A stretch of 64,000 nt of DNA from Bryum argenteum (GCA_037043015.1 CM073327.1:4756727-4820726); one strand, 5' to 3'; positions 1 through 11,700 are shown, numbered from the stretch's first letter. Numbers and translations are program-made. The notes: generated from the letters alone by a model not told the origin.

Positions 1-560
1 TCAAATCCTTCCAACTATCAAATCAAAATACCAATAGTCTAATGTAATAAGTACTAATTACTATTGGAATACTTAAATAACAATCAAATTTCAATTCTAT
101 AGGTTAGATTCTTATCAATTACCAACCTTACATCATCATCTAGATTCGTATGTCTCCTAATCGGTTGTATGTGAGTATAATCAATCACTGTCATTGTGAG
201 AATATTTCTAACAAGTTAAAGCAACATACTAAACCATCGGAGCTTTCAAGGTCAGTGTGAAACGTTACCACTCAAATATTTTCACTTGTCAAAACATCAT
301 TCCGAATAGAGAGTATCCAACAATCACATATAATATGCTTAGAAGAGTCAAATCTCAATTTCAAAAGGTAAGTGCTTCATGTCCATGGAGGCTTAAAGGG
401 TGAAATGAGTGTAAGGGCCATGAAAAGTTTAAATCCTCTTCCACTCTTCAAGCGTTGCCATTCTTCTATTCTCCATCTTCCACATCAAGCCATAATTGGG
501 GAACAAAACATAAATTATGATTGAACCAAAAACAAAAAGTGAAACCAAAGCATAGTGCTC
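1..560. repeat. Diverged copy of the 11,330-11,900 segment
   Basis: This stretch matches 11,330-11,900 over most of its length. Both contain the same succession of phrases around 'aaccttac', 'catcatc', 'tgtctcctaat' and 'cctcttccactcttcaagc'. It is one end of the satellite-like family seen between 7,300 and 11,700, followed by the same unique tail. No coding potential is visible. The pair brackets the two MED25 pseudogenes and the satellite block. Confidence 0.6.
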
Positions 561-599
561 ATACAAGATACGCTTACTAATAAATGTAGTGGTATCTAT

Positions 600-1392
600 A
601 GATATAATAAATGTAGCCTCAGGGATGCTTTACATAGGGAGTCAAGCCGATGAAGGGCAAAATCCTCTCTCATGGGATTGGTCTATTTCTCGAAGCACAT
701 AAAATGAACCAACCACATGAGAGGGTTTTTTGCTCTCCATTGGCCCCATGCATGGCTTGAATGCCCATGTAAAGCGTCTCTAAGTTGTTTTCTAAGTTGT
801 TTTCTAAGTTCTAACACGCACTTTGACAAATGGTCGATTTTTCTTATGTTTTAATTCTTTTTTTCTTTTATGCCTTTTGACACTTTTGAGAAAATATTGT
901 GATTATTCATTTGCGATTGAAGTAAATCTTGCAACTTCAAAAAAATCTCATGCACTTGTAACGCTGCTAGAGCCTATTCTACAACATTCTAAAGTGTCCT
1001 TTCACGAAGCATGTAGGAAGGTCAGAAGGTGCTCTAAGTTGTTGGTACACAAACATGTAGCTTCCTAGAATAATATCCTAAATTCAAAACTACCGCATGT
1101 TCCTGTGGCTGGCGGAAGGATGTATTAGTTTATTAAGGCCTCCACCTACTACCTAAGTTTGGAGTAAAGACTAACTGCACTCAGCGAATGAGGTATTTGA
1201 ATTGGTTTGTTTGGGTCTCCACATTACAAAGACCCAGCTTCTTCTGCCCTTCAAGCGCACTTTTTTTTTGCTCCGTACGAATCGTGGCTGTGGACTTAGT
1301 TGATAAAGACTACGTACCCTGTTATAAAACTAGAACACTCAAATTCCTCCACCAAATTCAGGCTTTATAGCAGATTTAGAGTTTCAATCGCG
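600..1392 (+). repeat. Duplicated MED25-family upstream region, copy 1
   Basis: About 0.8 kb directly upstream of the first MED25-like pseudogene. It resembles 19,430-20,023, which lies upstream of the intact VWA-only gene: both contain 'ttggccccatgca', 'catgtaaag' and a late block reading 'aatcgtggctgtggac'. A weaker relative of that last block is seen before MED25 itself near 28,200. Upstream sequence was therefore duplicated with the gene body. The short open frames here do not match any exon and are not taken as genes. Confidence 0.55.
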
Positions 1393-3232
1393 ATGGGGGG
1401 CGGCAATTGGTGGTGGCGGTGGAGACTACTCAAGCTCTGTAAGCTTCATGGCTTGTGTTGCTCACGGAGTATGTCGAGAAGATCATCAGGTTCATTAAAC
1501 CCGCATCTTTCTCTTTCTGAATTCGTGTGCAGGTTCTTTCACCACCGTAAAAGCTTGGCGCGACTGCACGTGATTGTGATTTGCATTGATTCGTGGACAA
1601 TAGATGTTTTTGCTTTTACTCGGAGAGCGTTTCATGGGTACCGTGTTTCCGAAAGCATGGCTACGTACCGTGTTTCCAAAAACACGCGCTCGTTACAAAA
1701 CATTTCTCGTGATGCATCGGGGGTAATAATGACATTGATCTGATAAACCTCCTATAGAGGCAAACTTTAGCTTTTTTTCGTAGATTGACTGTGTTCTAAT
1801 GATCTATGACGACTGTAAGCAGCCGAAGTCGGAAGCAATTTTGTGATAGTGGTGGTATTTTAGAGTCTCGAGAGGTAAAGCTATTCTCATGAGGAATGTT
1901 CAAAACGTCGAGTGTGTTCAAGGGTTTTGTGAGGTGGAGGAAATCTCTACCGACGTGAAAAGAAACTCTGCATGCGTGCAAATTTGCTGATTGTGGTTGG
2001 CAATGGTGATGCAGAGCATCTGTTCAAGAGTCGGGTACTAGGTAAAGCTATTGCAAGCACTTGTCATTTTCACTCTGTCTTTTTTGTTCTACGTGGTGCG
2101 CTCTTCGTGAAGTGACGAGAACTTCGAGAGCCCTTATCGTTTTGTTTTTGTGTTCAGTAAAATGCTTCTACACCTGCAATGATGTCGATAATTGCTTTCA
2201 TCAGTCATGACAAATATGTTGGTATTCATTGCTCCTTTTGATTTGTCTTACTTTCACTCATGCATGTCGCGGACCCATTTATCGTTAACTTTCTCAGTTC
2301 AATCTTTAGTTGTATTGCAATCTTCTAGGCATAATTTCTGAATCGTTCATGTCTAGTATACAGTAAAAAAAATTTATTATTTTGGTTCAGTCACGAGTGA
2401 ACCGTAAAAAAAAAGTGATTATTTTAGTTCAGTCACGACTGAACCGCTTATGATTGATGGAGTTTTGAGCTGAGGTTATTTATGAGTTGGCAGAGACATC
2501 AATTCTGCAAAGCACGTGGATATCGAATGTGGATGTGTTCCTCGGGTAGTTGAAGTCACCGAAGTTCAGAGGTGGTGATATTAATAATGAAGCTGCTGTT
2601 GTTGAGGCTTTGGTTGAGCCACTTCAGGTATTAATTAATACATGATACATCTTATGTTATGGTTGCGCTGTCTAACCTCGTTTTGTTGAGGTTCTTATAT
2701 ATTTGAGGATTTATCATTTCTCATAATAGTAAAATTAATTGCCTCTTTATCTTAGACTAATCAATGTGAAGACCGTGATGTTCGGAGCATTGAGTGAGCA
2801 TAATCATTATCATTGTTTGTTGATATGTTGCAGATATGCTTCGATGCAAATATGTTGTCTTGGGCCTGATTTGGCGGCTAAGGAGAAGCATTGCCTCTTA
2901 CACTACTAGAAAGGAGGGCGGTCTGCAACGCCACAAACGTTGCTTTTGAGTAAATGTTACTAAAGTCTAGCAACGGTTTAGAACTTGCTTGAACAATGTT
3001 CTTAAGAAAATATGCAACATTCTCGATTATAAATAACGTCGCTTGGTGATTAGATAACGTTGCTTATTTTTTTGAGAACGTTGCTCAAGCAAGTTCCAAA
3101 TCGTTGCTAGACTTGAGCAACGTTTAAGAAGAAAACGTTGCAAACCCCCTCAAATTGTAGACAATAGTGTTGATTGCAGCTTCGAATCCTTATTGCGTTC
3201 ACACACTAGTCCAGTAGTCTCTAGACCACTAC
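1393..3232 (+). pseudogene. MED25-like pseudogene A1 (exons 1-5, broken)
   Basis: This is a decayed genomic copy of the first five MED25 exons. Matching exons lie at 1,393-1,489, 2,015-2,041, 2,158-2,221 and 2,494-2,627, with exon 5 starting near 2,850. Damage seen directly: a 1-base deletion just after the ATG shifts exon 1; the 28-base micro-exon has lost one base; the first codon of exon 3 is TAA; exon 4 has an in-frame TAG at 2,547-2,549; the exon 5 acceptor CAG has become CAA; a CACTA element sits inside exon 5. The copy stops within exon 5 and abuts the upstream sequence of copy A2. Introns are retained, so it is not a retrocopy. It cannot encode a VWA domain. Confidence 0.85.
2901..3169 (+). 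mobile_element. Non-autonomous CACTA element (269 bp) in exon 5 of A1
   Basis: The element begins CACTACTAGAAAGG and ends CAATAGTG, the CACTA...TAGTG termini of the CACTA (En/Spm) superfamily. The intact paralogue reads cctc-TTG-attgc at this site. Here the element is followed by TTG and preceded by TTA, a 3-bp target duplication with one later change. The interior is rich in AACGTTGC-type motifs in both orientations, as expected for subterminal transposase-binding repeats. It has no coding capacity. Confidence 0.8.
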
Positions 3233-3235
3233 ATT

Positions 3236-5744
3236 GTAGTCCAGACGAATCGTGGCTGTGGACTAAGTTCATAAAACTACCGCATTATGAAACTAGAGCA
3301 CCGCTCATGTGATTTGCATCGAACTCGTGGACAGTAGATGTTTTTCCATTTACTTGAAGAGTGATTCATTACTACTACCGTGTTTTCGAAAGCAGGCGGC
3401 TCGTTAGACAAACAATGCCGGGTAACAATGACATCTATCTGATAAACCTCCGCTATCTGATAAACCTCCCCAACAGGCATACCTTTAGCTTTTTCGTAGA
3501 TTTACTGTGTTCTAGTGATCTATGACAACTGTAAGCAGCCGGAGACAGAATAAATCTTTCTGATAGTGGTGCTAGTTTGGAGTTTCTGATAGTGGTGCTA
3601 GTCAAGCTATTCTCATGAGGATTTTACGAACGTCGAGTCTGGTCGAGGGTTTTGTGAGGTAGCTCTACCGACGTGAATGGAAACTCCGCATGCGCAATTG
3701 CGCACAAATTTGCTGATTGTGGTTGAAAATGGTGATGCAAAGCATTTGCTCAAGAGTCGGGTACTCAGGTAAAGCTTTCACAAGCACTTGTCATTTTAAT
3801 TCTGTCTTTTTTTTACTACGTCGTTCGTGCTCTCTGATTCGAGTGACTAGATTTTCGAGAGCCCTGATCGATCTGTTTTTGTGATCAGAAAAATGCTTCT
3901 ACACCTGCAATGATGTCGATCATTGCTTTCATCGGTCATGACAAATATGCTGGTATTCATTGCTGCTTCTTGTTCGTCTTACTTCTCGGTCCCCGTATAC
4001 GTAGCAGTATATGTAGCGGGCACATTTATTGCTTCTCAGTCCAATCTTTTGTTGTATTGCAATCTTCTAGCATAATGTATGTATCGTTCATGTCTATTAT
4101 AAGGTCCAAAAAGTGATTCTTTTGGTTCAGTCACGACGATTGATTGATTATGAACCGCTTATGATTGATGCATTTGTGCGCTAAAGAGGTTATTTATGAT
4201 TTGGCAAGAGATCAAAATTGTGCAAAGCACGTGGATATCGAATGTGGATGTGTTCCTTGGGTGGTTGAAGTCACTGAAGTTCAGAGGTGGTGATAATCAT
4301 AATGAAGCTGCTATTGCTGAGGCTTTGGCTCAGGCACTTCAGGTATTAATTAATACATGATACATTTTACGTTATGGTTGTTCATTCTTGAGCTGTCTAA
4401 CTTCATTCCTTAGTTGATCACATTGTGTTAAGGATTTACGGATTTATCAATTCTTATAATAGTAATATTAATTGCTTCTTCATCTTAGAACAATCATTGT
4501 GAAGACTACAGAGATGTATGGAGCATCTGAGTGATCATATCATTGTTTGTGACTTCTATGTAGATATGTCGTCATGAGCCTGAGTTGGCACCTTGGCGGC
4601 AGTACCTAAGCAGAAGCATTGCCTCTTGAACTACTAGAAAGGAGGGGGGTTTGCAACGCCACAAATGTTGCTTTTGAGTAAACTGTGCTCTAGTCAGGCA
4701 ACGTTTTAGAACTTGTTTGAGCAAAGTTCTTAACTAGATTATAAATAATGTTGCTTGGTGATGAGATAACGTTGCTTATTGTTTTGAGAACGTTGCTCAA
4801 GCAAGTTCCTAAACGTTGTTAGATTTGAGCAACGTTTAAGAAGAAAACGTTGCAAACCCCCTCAAATTGCAATAGTGTTGATTGCAACTTTGAATCCTTA
4901 TTGCCTTCTCACACTAACTAGTCTGTTAGTCTCTTGAACACTAGTCCTTTTGAATGCAGATGGTCAGCCAGAATATCGAATTGGACAGACTGAAAAGTCT
5001 GCAGCAGTTTTTAAGGCCTTCCGAGCAGTAATACGTTCACCTGCTCTTTTGAATTTAAACTTATTGCTCGTGCAAATATGCAAATGTGTTGGCAGTTGTA
5101 TGTGTATCAAAAATCTGCTCATAATGAGTTTATGTTGTGATTCCCTTGCTCTATCATTCTTCAAGTTGAGAATGTTGAGAGGTATCATTGAGTTAGAATC
5201 CGATAGGACCTCTCACTGGTCTGTCGGCACTGCGAGGTCTCACTTTCGGTTATTGCTCATAAGCAGTGGCGTACACTTTGCTCTCTTTATAATGGAGTAC
5301 GAACCTCTAGCATACCTGAGTATTATTGTTTGTGCTATCGAATACGATTCTGTTCTAGAAAGTTCTGCATAAGAGTGACAGTTTCTGCAAGTAACCAGCA
5401 CTTGTGTCTCTCGCAGAAACTGATGCATAGTCATGATTTCCCACCATTGACGATCTCACGATGAATTTTACTTTTTTTCATTTCAGGCACTGCGAAACCA
5501 AGAGGCTGCTGACAGTGGAGCTAGGATTAATGTTCAGTATCCATAGCATCTGAATGATTCTAATGTCGGAAGATATTCCTGAAGGAAAAGAAGCAATCCA
5601 TGGTGTACTGTGGCTGCCCCTGTCGACGCTACAACACCTGCTGGCTCTCGCATCTTCGTCACTGCTCAACTACCAGTGCTCAATTACTAGCAGTCGAATC
5701 TACAGTGGCTAGCACAAGTAGCCACTACAGAGGAAGCTAATTGA
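3236..5744 (+). pseudogene. MED25-like pseudogene A2 (exons 2-7, broken)
   Basis: Second tandem MED25-like copy. Exon 1 is missing: upstream-type sequence at 3,236-3,310 jumps straight to intron 1 sequence. Exon 2 (28 bases, 3,741-3,768) has lost its acceptor AG. Exon 3 (3,889-3,952) and exon 4 (4,209-4,342) are still open and in phase. Exon 5 is damaged and carries a CACTA element. The exon 6 acceptor AG is lost near 5,237. Exon 7 starts at 5,487 and has an in-frame TAG where the intact copy reads CCG-CAG. The reading frame would end with TGA at 5,742-5,744, as in the intact paralogue. It is less decayed than A1 but cannot make a VWA protein. Confidence 0.85.
4629..4877 (+). mobile_element. 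Non-autonomous CACTA element (249 bp) in exon 5 of A2
   Basis: Same family and same insertion point as the element at 2,901-3,169. The first base has changed (AACTACTAG for CACTACTAG) and the other end is CAATAGTG. The 3-bp target duplication TTG is intact on both sides (4,626-4,628 and 4,878-4,880). Because A1 and A2 share the insertion site while the intact paralogue and MED25 lack it, the insertion predates the A1/A2 duplication. Confidence 0.8.
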
Positions 5745-5810
5745 AAGAATTTGCTATAATTTGAAAGTCCGTATTGTAAATACGGCACTCTAGTTTGTTG
5801 GAGGCTCCAA

Positions 5811-6349
5811 GATTTGTGAACTCTAGTGTCGCAGAGACTTCTGTCAGCACATACTTTACATTATTTTGTTCTCTGCACATTTGTCAATGCCCATTTGGAA
5901 GTGATGGGGTTGTCTTCGAAGCCCTCGTAATCGCCAAGGCGAAGTCTGCTAACTCTAGAATGTACTTATTACCAGAATCCGACGAACGAAGATGATTCCA
6001 AACCCTTACCTCTGCCTCTTGTCAATTGTCATGATTACATATCCACACCCAAACAAGAAACTCGATGACGAGTGGATCGTCGATCTCCTTAAGGACATGG
6101 AATATGTTGTAGTAGTGAGGAGAAGTTGTTGACGATCGAGCTTGTGCCAGAGCCCCTCGCAGATATCTCAAATCCATTATCACTACCATGATCCTTGAGG
6201 TTGTGTTTTGTGTCCATGAATTGTTGTGCACATGCAAACTTAGCCGCAGTGAAGAACACTTCCCCCGGAGCAGTGAGTAGCACGTTTGGTGTACTAGCTA
6301 GTGTAATCCGGAAATTCTCCTTGAACTTTTTAGGGTTTCCTTTCTTGAA
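5811..6349. other. Insertion of about 540 bp downstream of A2, unidentified
   Basis: The 3' flank of A2 (5,745-5,810, then from about 6,350) aligns with the 3' flank of the intact paralogue at 22,285-22,400, but this block is absent there. It has overlapping short open frames on both strands and is richer in GC than its surroundings. I do not recognise it, and clear terminal repeats are not visible. It may be a transposon fragment or a piece of captured host DNA. Confidence 0.4.
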
Positions 6350-6514
6350 CTCCCCACTTGAGCTGATTAGACCAACGTCTTGTCACATTGTATTATTTGA
6401 CGTTTCACAATAGTCTTCCTCTTGCAAAGCTCATGCCAATCTTTCACGTAATTTGTACACATGTTATTTTGTCGTCACTTTTGGGTATGCTTCTTCTCAA
6501 TTTATGTACGGCCG

Positions 6515-6782
6515 TACTACAATTTTCGATGTTTTTTTCTCAAACGCTGCTAAAGTCTAGCAACGTTTTAGAACTTGCTTGCTCAAACAACGTTCTCAAG
6601 AAAATAACCAACGTTATCTGATCACCAAGCAAAGTTATTTATAACTTAATTGAGAACGTTGCTTATTTTCTTGAGAACGTTGTTCGAGTAGGTTCTAGAA
6701 CATTGCTAGACTTTAGCAACATTTACTCGAAAGCAACGTTTGTGGCGTTGCAAACCCCCCTCCTTTCTACTTTCTAGGAGTG
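6515..6782 (-). mobile_element. Third copy of the small CACTA element, inverted
   Basis: Read on the minus strand from 6,782 it begins CACTCCTAGAAA and continues with the interior of the elements at 2,901 and 4,629, including 'ggtttgcaacgccacaaacg' and several AACGTTGC motifs. The far end near 6,515 (ACTACAATTTTC on the plus strand) is degenerate, so that boundary and the target duplication are uncertain. It lies just past the A2 pseudogene. Confidence 0.6.
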
Positions 6783-6789
6783 AGCAGGT

Positions 6790-7300
6790 GCTCGGCTAAT
6801 TACTTCATTTGCTTGAGTTGTGCTTCATTCACATTGCCTAAATAGTAAGTAACTACTCAAAAAATCCCGCGAAATTACTCCTTGCTTCTCCGAATTTTAT
6901 ATTGCCAATTCTTTGAAGTTCTTTTTGGAATGAGGATCCATAATTAACTCAATCCTCTATAGAGTGTGCGGAAACTAGTAACCCAGTATTCGTTATAATG
7001 GGAGTACAACAATCTCCCAAATTAACACAATTGAGCTAAAATGCACTCAATTATAGGTCACACCTCATGCATATGTATTATAAAAATAAAATTTCCATTA
7101 AATTGGGAGGTCCACTTAGATCGAACAATTATGTAAAATGTATGTCATATAATATGAACAAAATAACTATAACTAAGTTTGTTCCACAGCTTCTAAACAT
7201 CTGCGCTCTAAGTTATTATTTTCAGCTCGTTGTAAATAGTGAGTTCTTGCTTCTACGGCTTTTTTGCACTCAATGCACCTAAGATTTAATTTAAGAGTAG
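6790..7300. other. AT-rich intergenic DNA, no gene seen
   Basis: No exon-like or RNA-like signal is visible. Parts around 6,830-6,900 and 7,190-7,265 resemble 22,600-22,830 downstream of the intact VWA-only paralogue, for example 'cttctacggctttttggcac'-type wording. The segmental duplication therefore extends about 1 kb past the gene. Confidence 0.4.
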
Positions 7301-8218
7301 CTCAATGTGAGGATTTACAATATTCGTCTTCTTGAATTTGATAGTTACGCCATCAACATTAGAATGCTCACCACAATTAACTTTGAATTATATAGAAGGT
7401 CACTTTTCCATCCGTTACCAACCCAACTCTATCGCCTAAGACATCAAGATTCATAGGTCTTTTACTCAGTTGCATGCAAGTTTCAATAATCACCGTCATT
7501 GTGAGGATAATCACTTTAAAAAAGTTGAAGGGGAATTGTGAAAGATCAGTGCTTTCAAACTGAGTGCATGTATGATTCAATAGATCCGTTATTACTCAAA
7601 TATTTTTAAGTGTCAAATCAAAACCCAATAAATAAGTAAATTAATAGAATCTATCTACGGTGACCATTGGAATGCTCACCACATTCAAATTAAAGGCCAG
7701 GTTTTCATAAGTCACCAATCCCACTCTATCTACATTCACATGTCTCGTGCTCAGTTGCATGCAAGTTTCAATAGTCACCGTTATCCTGGGAATAATTTTA
7801 AAAGGTTGAAAGACAAGTGTGAAAGATTAGTGCATTCAACTTGAGTGCATGTATAATTGGTTAAAACCGTTACCACCCGGATCTTTTCAAGTGTTGAATC
7901 AAATTTCAAAAACTAAGTCCTAATACAATGTATCCAGTAGTGACCTGTTAGAAGGCTTACGAGTGACTAGTAGAATGTTCACCAGAGTCAAATTTGAATC
8001 ATAAATGGTCAGGTTTCGATTAGACCAATCCCACTCTATCGACTCAGACATCTAGATTTCCATGTCTTGTACTCAATTGCATTCAAGTTGCAGTAGTCAT
8101 CAACATTGAGAGCATAATTTTAAAAAGTTGAAACACACTTCTGAAAGATCACTACTTTCAACCTAGGTGCATATATGATTCCATAGAACGGTTACCACCT
8201 GAATTTTTTCAAGCATGA
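7300..8218. repeat. Roughly 300-bp satellite-like tandem array, part 1
   Basis: Units of about 280-320 bases recur, marked by 'gagtgcatgtatgattc', 'ccgttaccac', 'tcaccaatcccactctatc' and 'tcagttgcatgcaagtttca'. Unit starts are near 7,560, 7,845 and 8,165. Units are diverged, so the array is old. The array continues at 9,150-9,365 and 10,341-11,700 once the two CACTA insertions are removed. Confidence 0.75.
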
Positions 8219-9149
8219 CACTAGTAGAAAATGGCAGAAAAATGACGACCGTAAGGGTGAAAGCATGCTAGGGTGGCTCACTTTCGGACAACCCATAGTA
8301 CCTTAAAAGTACTAGAAAGTACAATTTCTTTTGGTTTAACGCTTCTAATTGTGAAATTGCATATTTTATACAAGTTTAAGCATTTGACCATCTTATATTA
8401 TGCTTTAATCTATTGAAAGTACTTATTGAAGTCGAAAAAAAAATGTCTTTGACCAAATTATGGCATAAATGCATTTTAGCACTTTAACAAAAGAAATTAT
8501 GAAACTTCTGAATTTTTTTCAATATTCTAGAGCAACATATGGTTGCTCTTAGCATGCTCCCAAACTCTCAACAATTCATTATTTTTGTACTCTCCTCCTT
8601 TATTCAAGTAGTTAATCGTACTTTTGTGAGTTTTTGGACAACTACGACATTTCTTAAAAAAGTAAAAAAACATGTTTTTTTTAATCAACTTCCCTATATT
8701 TTTGGGACCAAAACACAAAGGCTTTGTTAATTGACAAGTCTTAGCATTGTCTCCCCCCAAAAATTGGTACTTTTGCATTTAGAGTCATCCTTGAATGGCC
8801 TTTCTAAATGACTACTTCTTGCAAAAAGAACTGTGACGTACTATTTGATTCACCCTAGCATGCTTTCTCCCATAATGACTTGCCCGGAATGACACAAAGT
8901 GCCAGTTTTAATTGTGCTTCTAATAACGTCAAAATAAATTATTATATTTGTCACTTTTCCTTAATTTTTTTACTGATAGATGTATTGAATGTAGTATGCT
9001 TATTAATCACAATCAAAACAAAATCTAAGAAAAAGTGACAAATATCATAATTTATTTTGACGTTATTAGAAGCAGTATTAAAACTAACACTTTGTGTCAT
9101 TCCGGTCAAGTCATTACGGCCGTCACTTTTTTACCATTTTCTACTAGTG
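8219..9149. mobile_element. CACTA-type transposon, 931 bp, non-autonomous
   Basis: Terminal inverted repeats are CACTAGTAGAAAATGG at the left and its complement CCATTTTCTACTAGTG at the right. A perfect 3-bp target duplication TGA flanks it (8,216-8,218 and 9,150-9,152). Removing the element rejoins a satellite unit. Subterminal regions near 8,860-9,120 contain a long imperfect inverted repeat. Its open frames overlap on both strands and look accidental; no transposase is visible. Confidence 0.88.
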
Positions 9150-9365
9150 TGAAATCCAATTTTATATAATAAGTACTAATAAAATGTATGCAATTAAAAC
9201 TACTGGAATGCTTACTAGAGTCAAATTTGAATCATGAACGATGAGGTGATTATTAGTCACCAATCTCATTCTATGAATTAAGACATCTAGTTTCACATAT
9301 CTCATCCTCAGTTGCATTCAAGTTTCAAGTAGTTACTGTCATTGTGAGGATAATTCAAAAAAGTT
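9150..9365. repeat. Satellite-like array, part 2
   Basis: Continuation of the unit interrupted at 8,218. It contains 'caccaatctcattctatga', 'cagttgcattcaagtttcaa' and 'tcattgtgagga', and runs up to the next CACTA insertion. Confidence 0.65.
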
Positions 9366-10340
9366 AACTACTAGAAAATTCAGCGTCCAAATCAACATGA
9401 AAACGTTGATATTTTCAGTTGATTCGGACGCGTTGATCTGGACATTGATCAACACAAAAGTGTTCATATTATCTGTTGATTCGGTCATGGATAATTTATT
9501 TTTTTATTATATTAAAATTAAAATTAAAACAACTAGGGGGTCCACCCCTCAAACCCAACCATCAATGGCCCACCCTGAGCGCCTTCGACACGCCAAGTGC
9601 TAGGAGCCAAGCTCAAACCCATGACCACCTGGCTCCCACCCCACGTCCTTCGCCACTACACCACCTAAGTCCATGTATGCACATGGACGTTTTGATTTCG
9701 TACTTGTAGGGAAACTGCCCCATTGGCTATTAATTTGCCTTGTTAAAACGTTTTTCTTTTCAAAATTTTTTTTGCACTATTTCATGCAGGTATTTTTCTA
9801 CATGTAGAAACAGTTTCAAAATTTTTTGAATTTTTTTTTTTTTTTTTGAGGTTGGGGCGTCTTTTTACTGCCCAGCAGACTTTGAATATTTTTCACGATG
9901 TAAATCATTTATTTAAAAAATAAATAAATTATGCTCTATTTTATGCAGGTATTTTTCTACATGTAGGAAAAATATCAAAATAATTTGAATTTTTTCTTTT
10001 GAAGATGTGAGGGTGCCCCAATGCATCTTCGTTTTTCATTTTGCATTTTAATCAATGTCAGAAAAAGATTCAAAACATTCCCAAAGATTCCAAACATTAT
10101 GGGAGATTCCAAAAAGATTCCAAAATTATTTCCTAAGATTCTAGCAAGATTCCAAAAAGATTCCAAATTTGATGAAATTTTGTTGATTCGGTCATTACAT
10201 TACTCAAATGAACAAAATATATTTAGCAAACTGTTCATTTTTACAAAAAGCTCAAAAATCAGTAAATACGGTCAATGCAGTGCCCCAAATAAGAAAAATC
10301 AGTTGATTTTATGTTGATTTGGTCGCATTTTCTAGTAGTG
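9366..10340. mobile_element. CACTA-type transposon, 975 bp, non-autonomous
   Basis: The left end reads AACTACTAGAAAAT (first C mutated to A) and the right end ATTTTCTAGTAGTG. Both sides carry the 3-bp target duplication GTT (9,363-9,365 and 10,341-10,343). Near both ends 'gttgattcggtca'-type motifs recur (around 9,415, 9,475, 10,180 and 10,310). There is a T-run near 9,832-9,847. No transposase is visible. It is a different family from the 931-bp element and sits in the same satellite array. Confidence 0.82.
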
Positions 10341-11700
10341 GTTGAAGCACGATTGTGGGACCACTGCTTTCAACACGAGTGCATGTATGATTCCATAGAA
10401 CCATTACCACTTGAATTTCTTCAAGTATTCATTCTAATTTCAAAAATGTAGTACCAATAGAATGTATCCAACATTGCCTAGTGGAATTCTCACCACATTC
10501 AAATTTCAATCAAACCTCAATTCCATTAAAATGACACTTTGACACAACAAATCAAATTTCAATCAAACCTTAATTCCATTAAAATGGCACTTTGACACAA
10601 CAAAATCTTACATATGTGCTCACATGGAATGGTGTATTCTGTAATATCACAATTCTTTAAATAATATCACTTTTTCATATACATTGCCACTCAATTTCCA
10701 TAATATCACCTTCAAATTCTATTTTATCACATGGTTTTTGAACTACAGTTCAAGAAAGTTGAGGTGTGCCATTTTAGCGGCATAATGCGATTTTAACGGA
10801 ATTGGGGATATCATAAATGGTCAGGTTTCTATTAGTCACCAATCCTACTCTATCACCTGAGACATTTAGATTCACATGTCTCTTATAGATTTGCATCCAA
10901 GTTTGAGTAGTTATCCTCATTGTGAGGATACTTTCAGAAAGTTGAAGCACAATTGTGAAAGATGACTACTTTCAACGTGAGTGCATGTATGATCCGATAG
11001 AAGTGTTGCGACTCGAATCTTTTCAAGTGTCAAATCAATTTCAAATGGAAAGTACAAATTGAATGTATCTAAGTGTCACCACTAGAATGCTCACAAGAGT
11101 GAAATCTCAATGGTACCATGTGCGATTCTCTTTGATCACCTACCTCACTATATGAATTGAGACATCTAGATTGGTGTAACTTTTAACCATGCAAGTTTCA
11201 ATAATAAGTCATCGTCATTAGGAAATTATTTTAATTTGACAACTTGAAGCAGAATTCTAGAAGCTTGTAGCTTTGAAGATGGGTGCTTTCAAAGTAACTG
11301 CATGTGGGATTTGATAGAACCGTTACCACTCAAATCATTTCAACTATCATATCAAAATACCAATCAAATGTATTAAGTGATTACTATTAGAATACTTACA
11401 ACAATCATATTTCAATTTAATAGGTTTGATTTGAATCTTATCGGTTACCAACCTTACTATCATCATTTAGATTTGTATGTCTCCTAATTAGTTGTATGTG
11501 AGAAATTTCATCACTTACGGTCATTGTGAGAATATTTCTAACAAGTTAAAGCAACATTCTAAACCATCACTGCTTTCAAGGTCAGTGCATGTAGGATTCA
11601 ATAGTAACTTTGCCACTGAAGTATTTCACTTGTCAAATCTCATTTCAAAACATTATTACCAATAGAGAGAATCCAACAATCACCAATGCAGCAATGCTAT
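10341..11700. repeat. Satellite-like array, part 3
   Basis: Further units with 'gagtgcatgtatgat' near 10,375 and 10,980 and related wording near 11,295 and 11,585. At 10,485-10,600 a short local duplication of 'caaatttcaatcaaacct' is seen. The array grades into the segment shared with positions 1-560. No gene is visible. Confidence 0.65.

Noticed and set aside
1300..1743. 147-codon plus-strand frame over pseudogene A1
   Set aside because: It crosses exon 1 in the wrong frame (Trp-rich product) because of the 1-base deletion; it is a product of the frameshift, not a gene.
4950..5372. 140-codon frame across exons 5-6 of pseudogene A2
   Set aside because: It only partly follows the MED25 frame, reads through the intron and has no valid splice sites around it.
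8527..8778. Overlapping ORFs on both strands inside the 931-bp CACTA element
   Set aside because: Composition is AT-driven, both strands are equally open, and no transposase motif is present.
10021..10317. 98-codon frame in the 975-bp CACTA element
   Set aside because: Made of the repeated 'aagattccaa' words; a low-complexity artefact.
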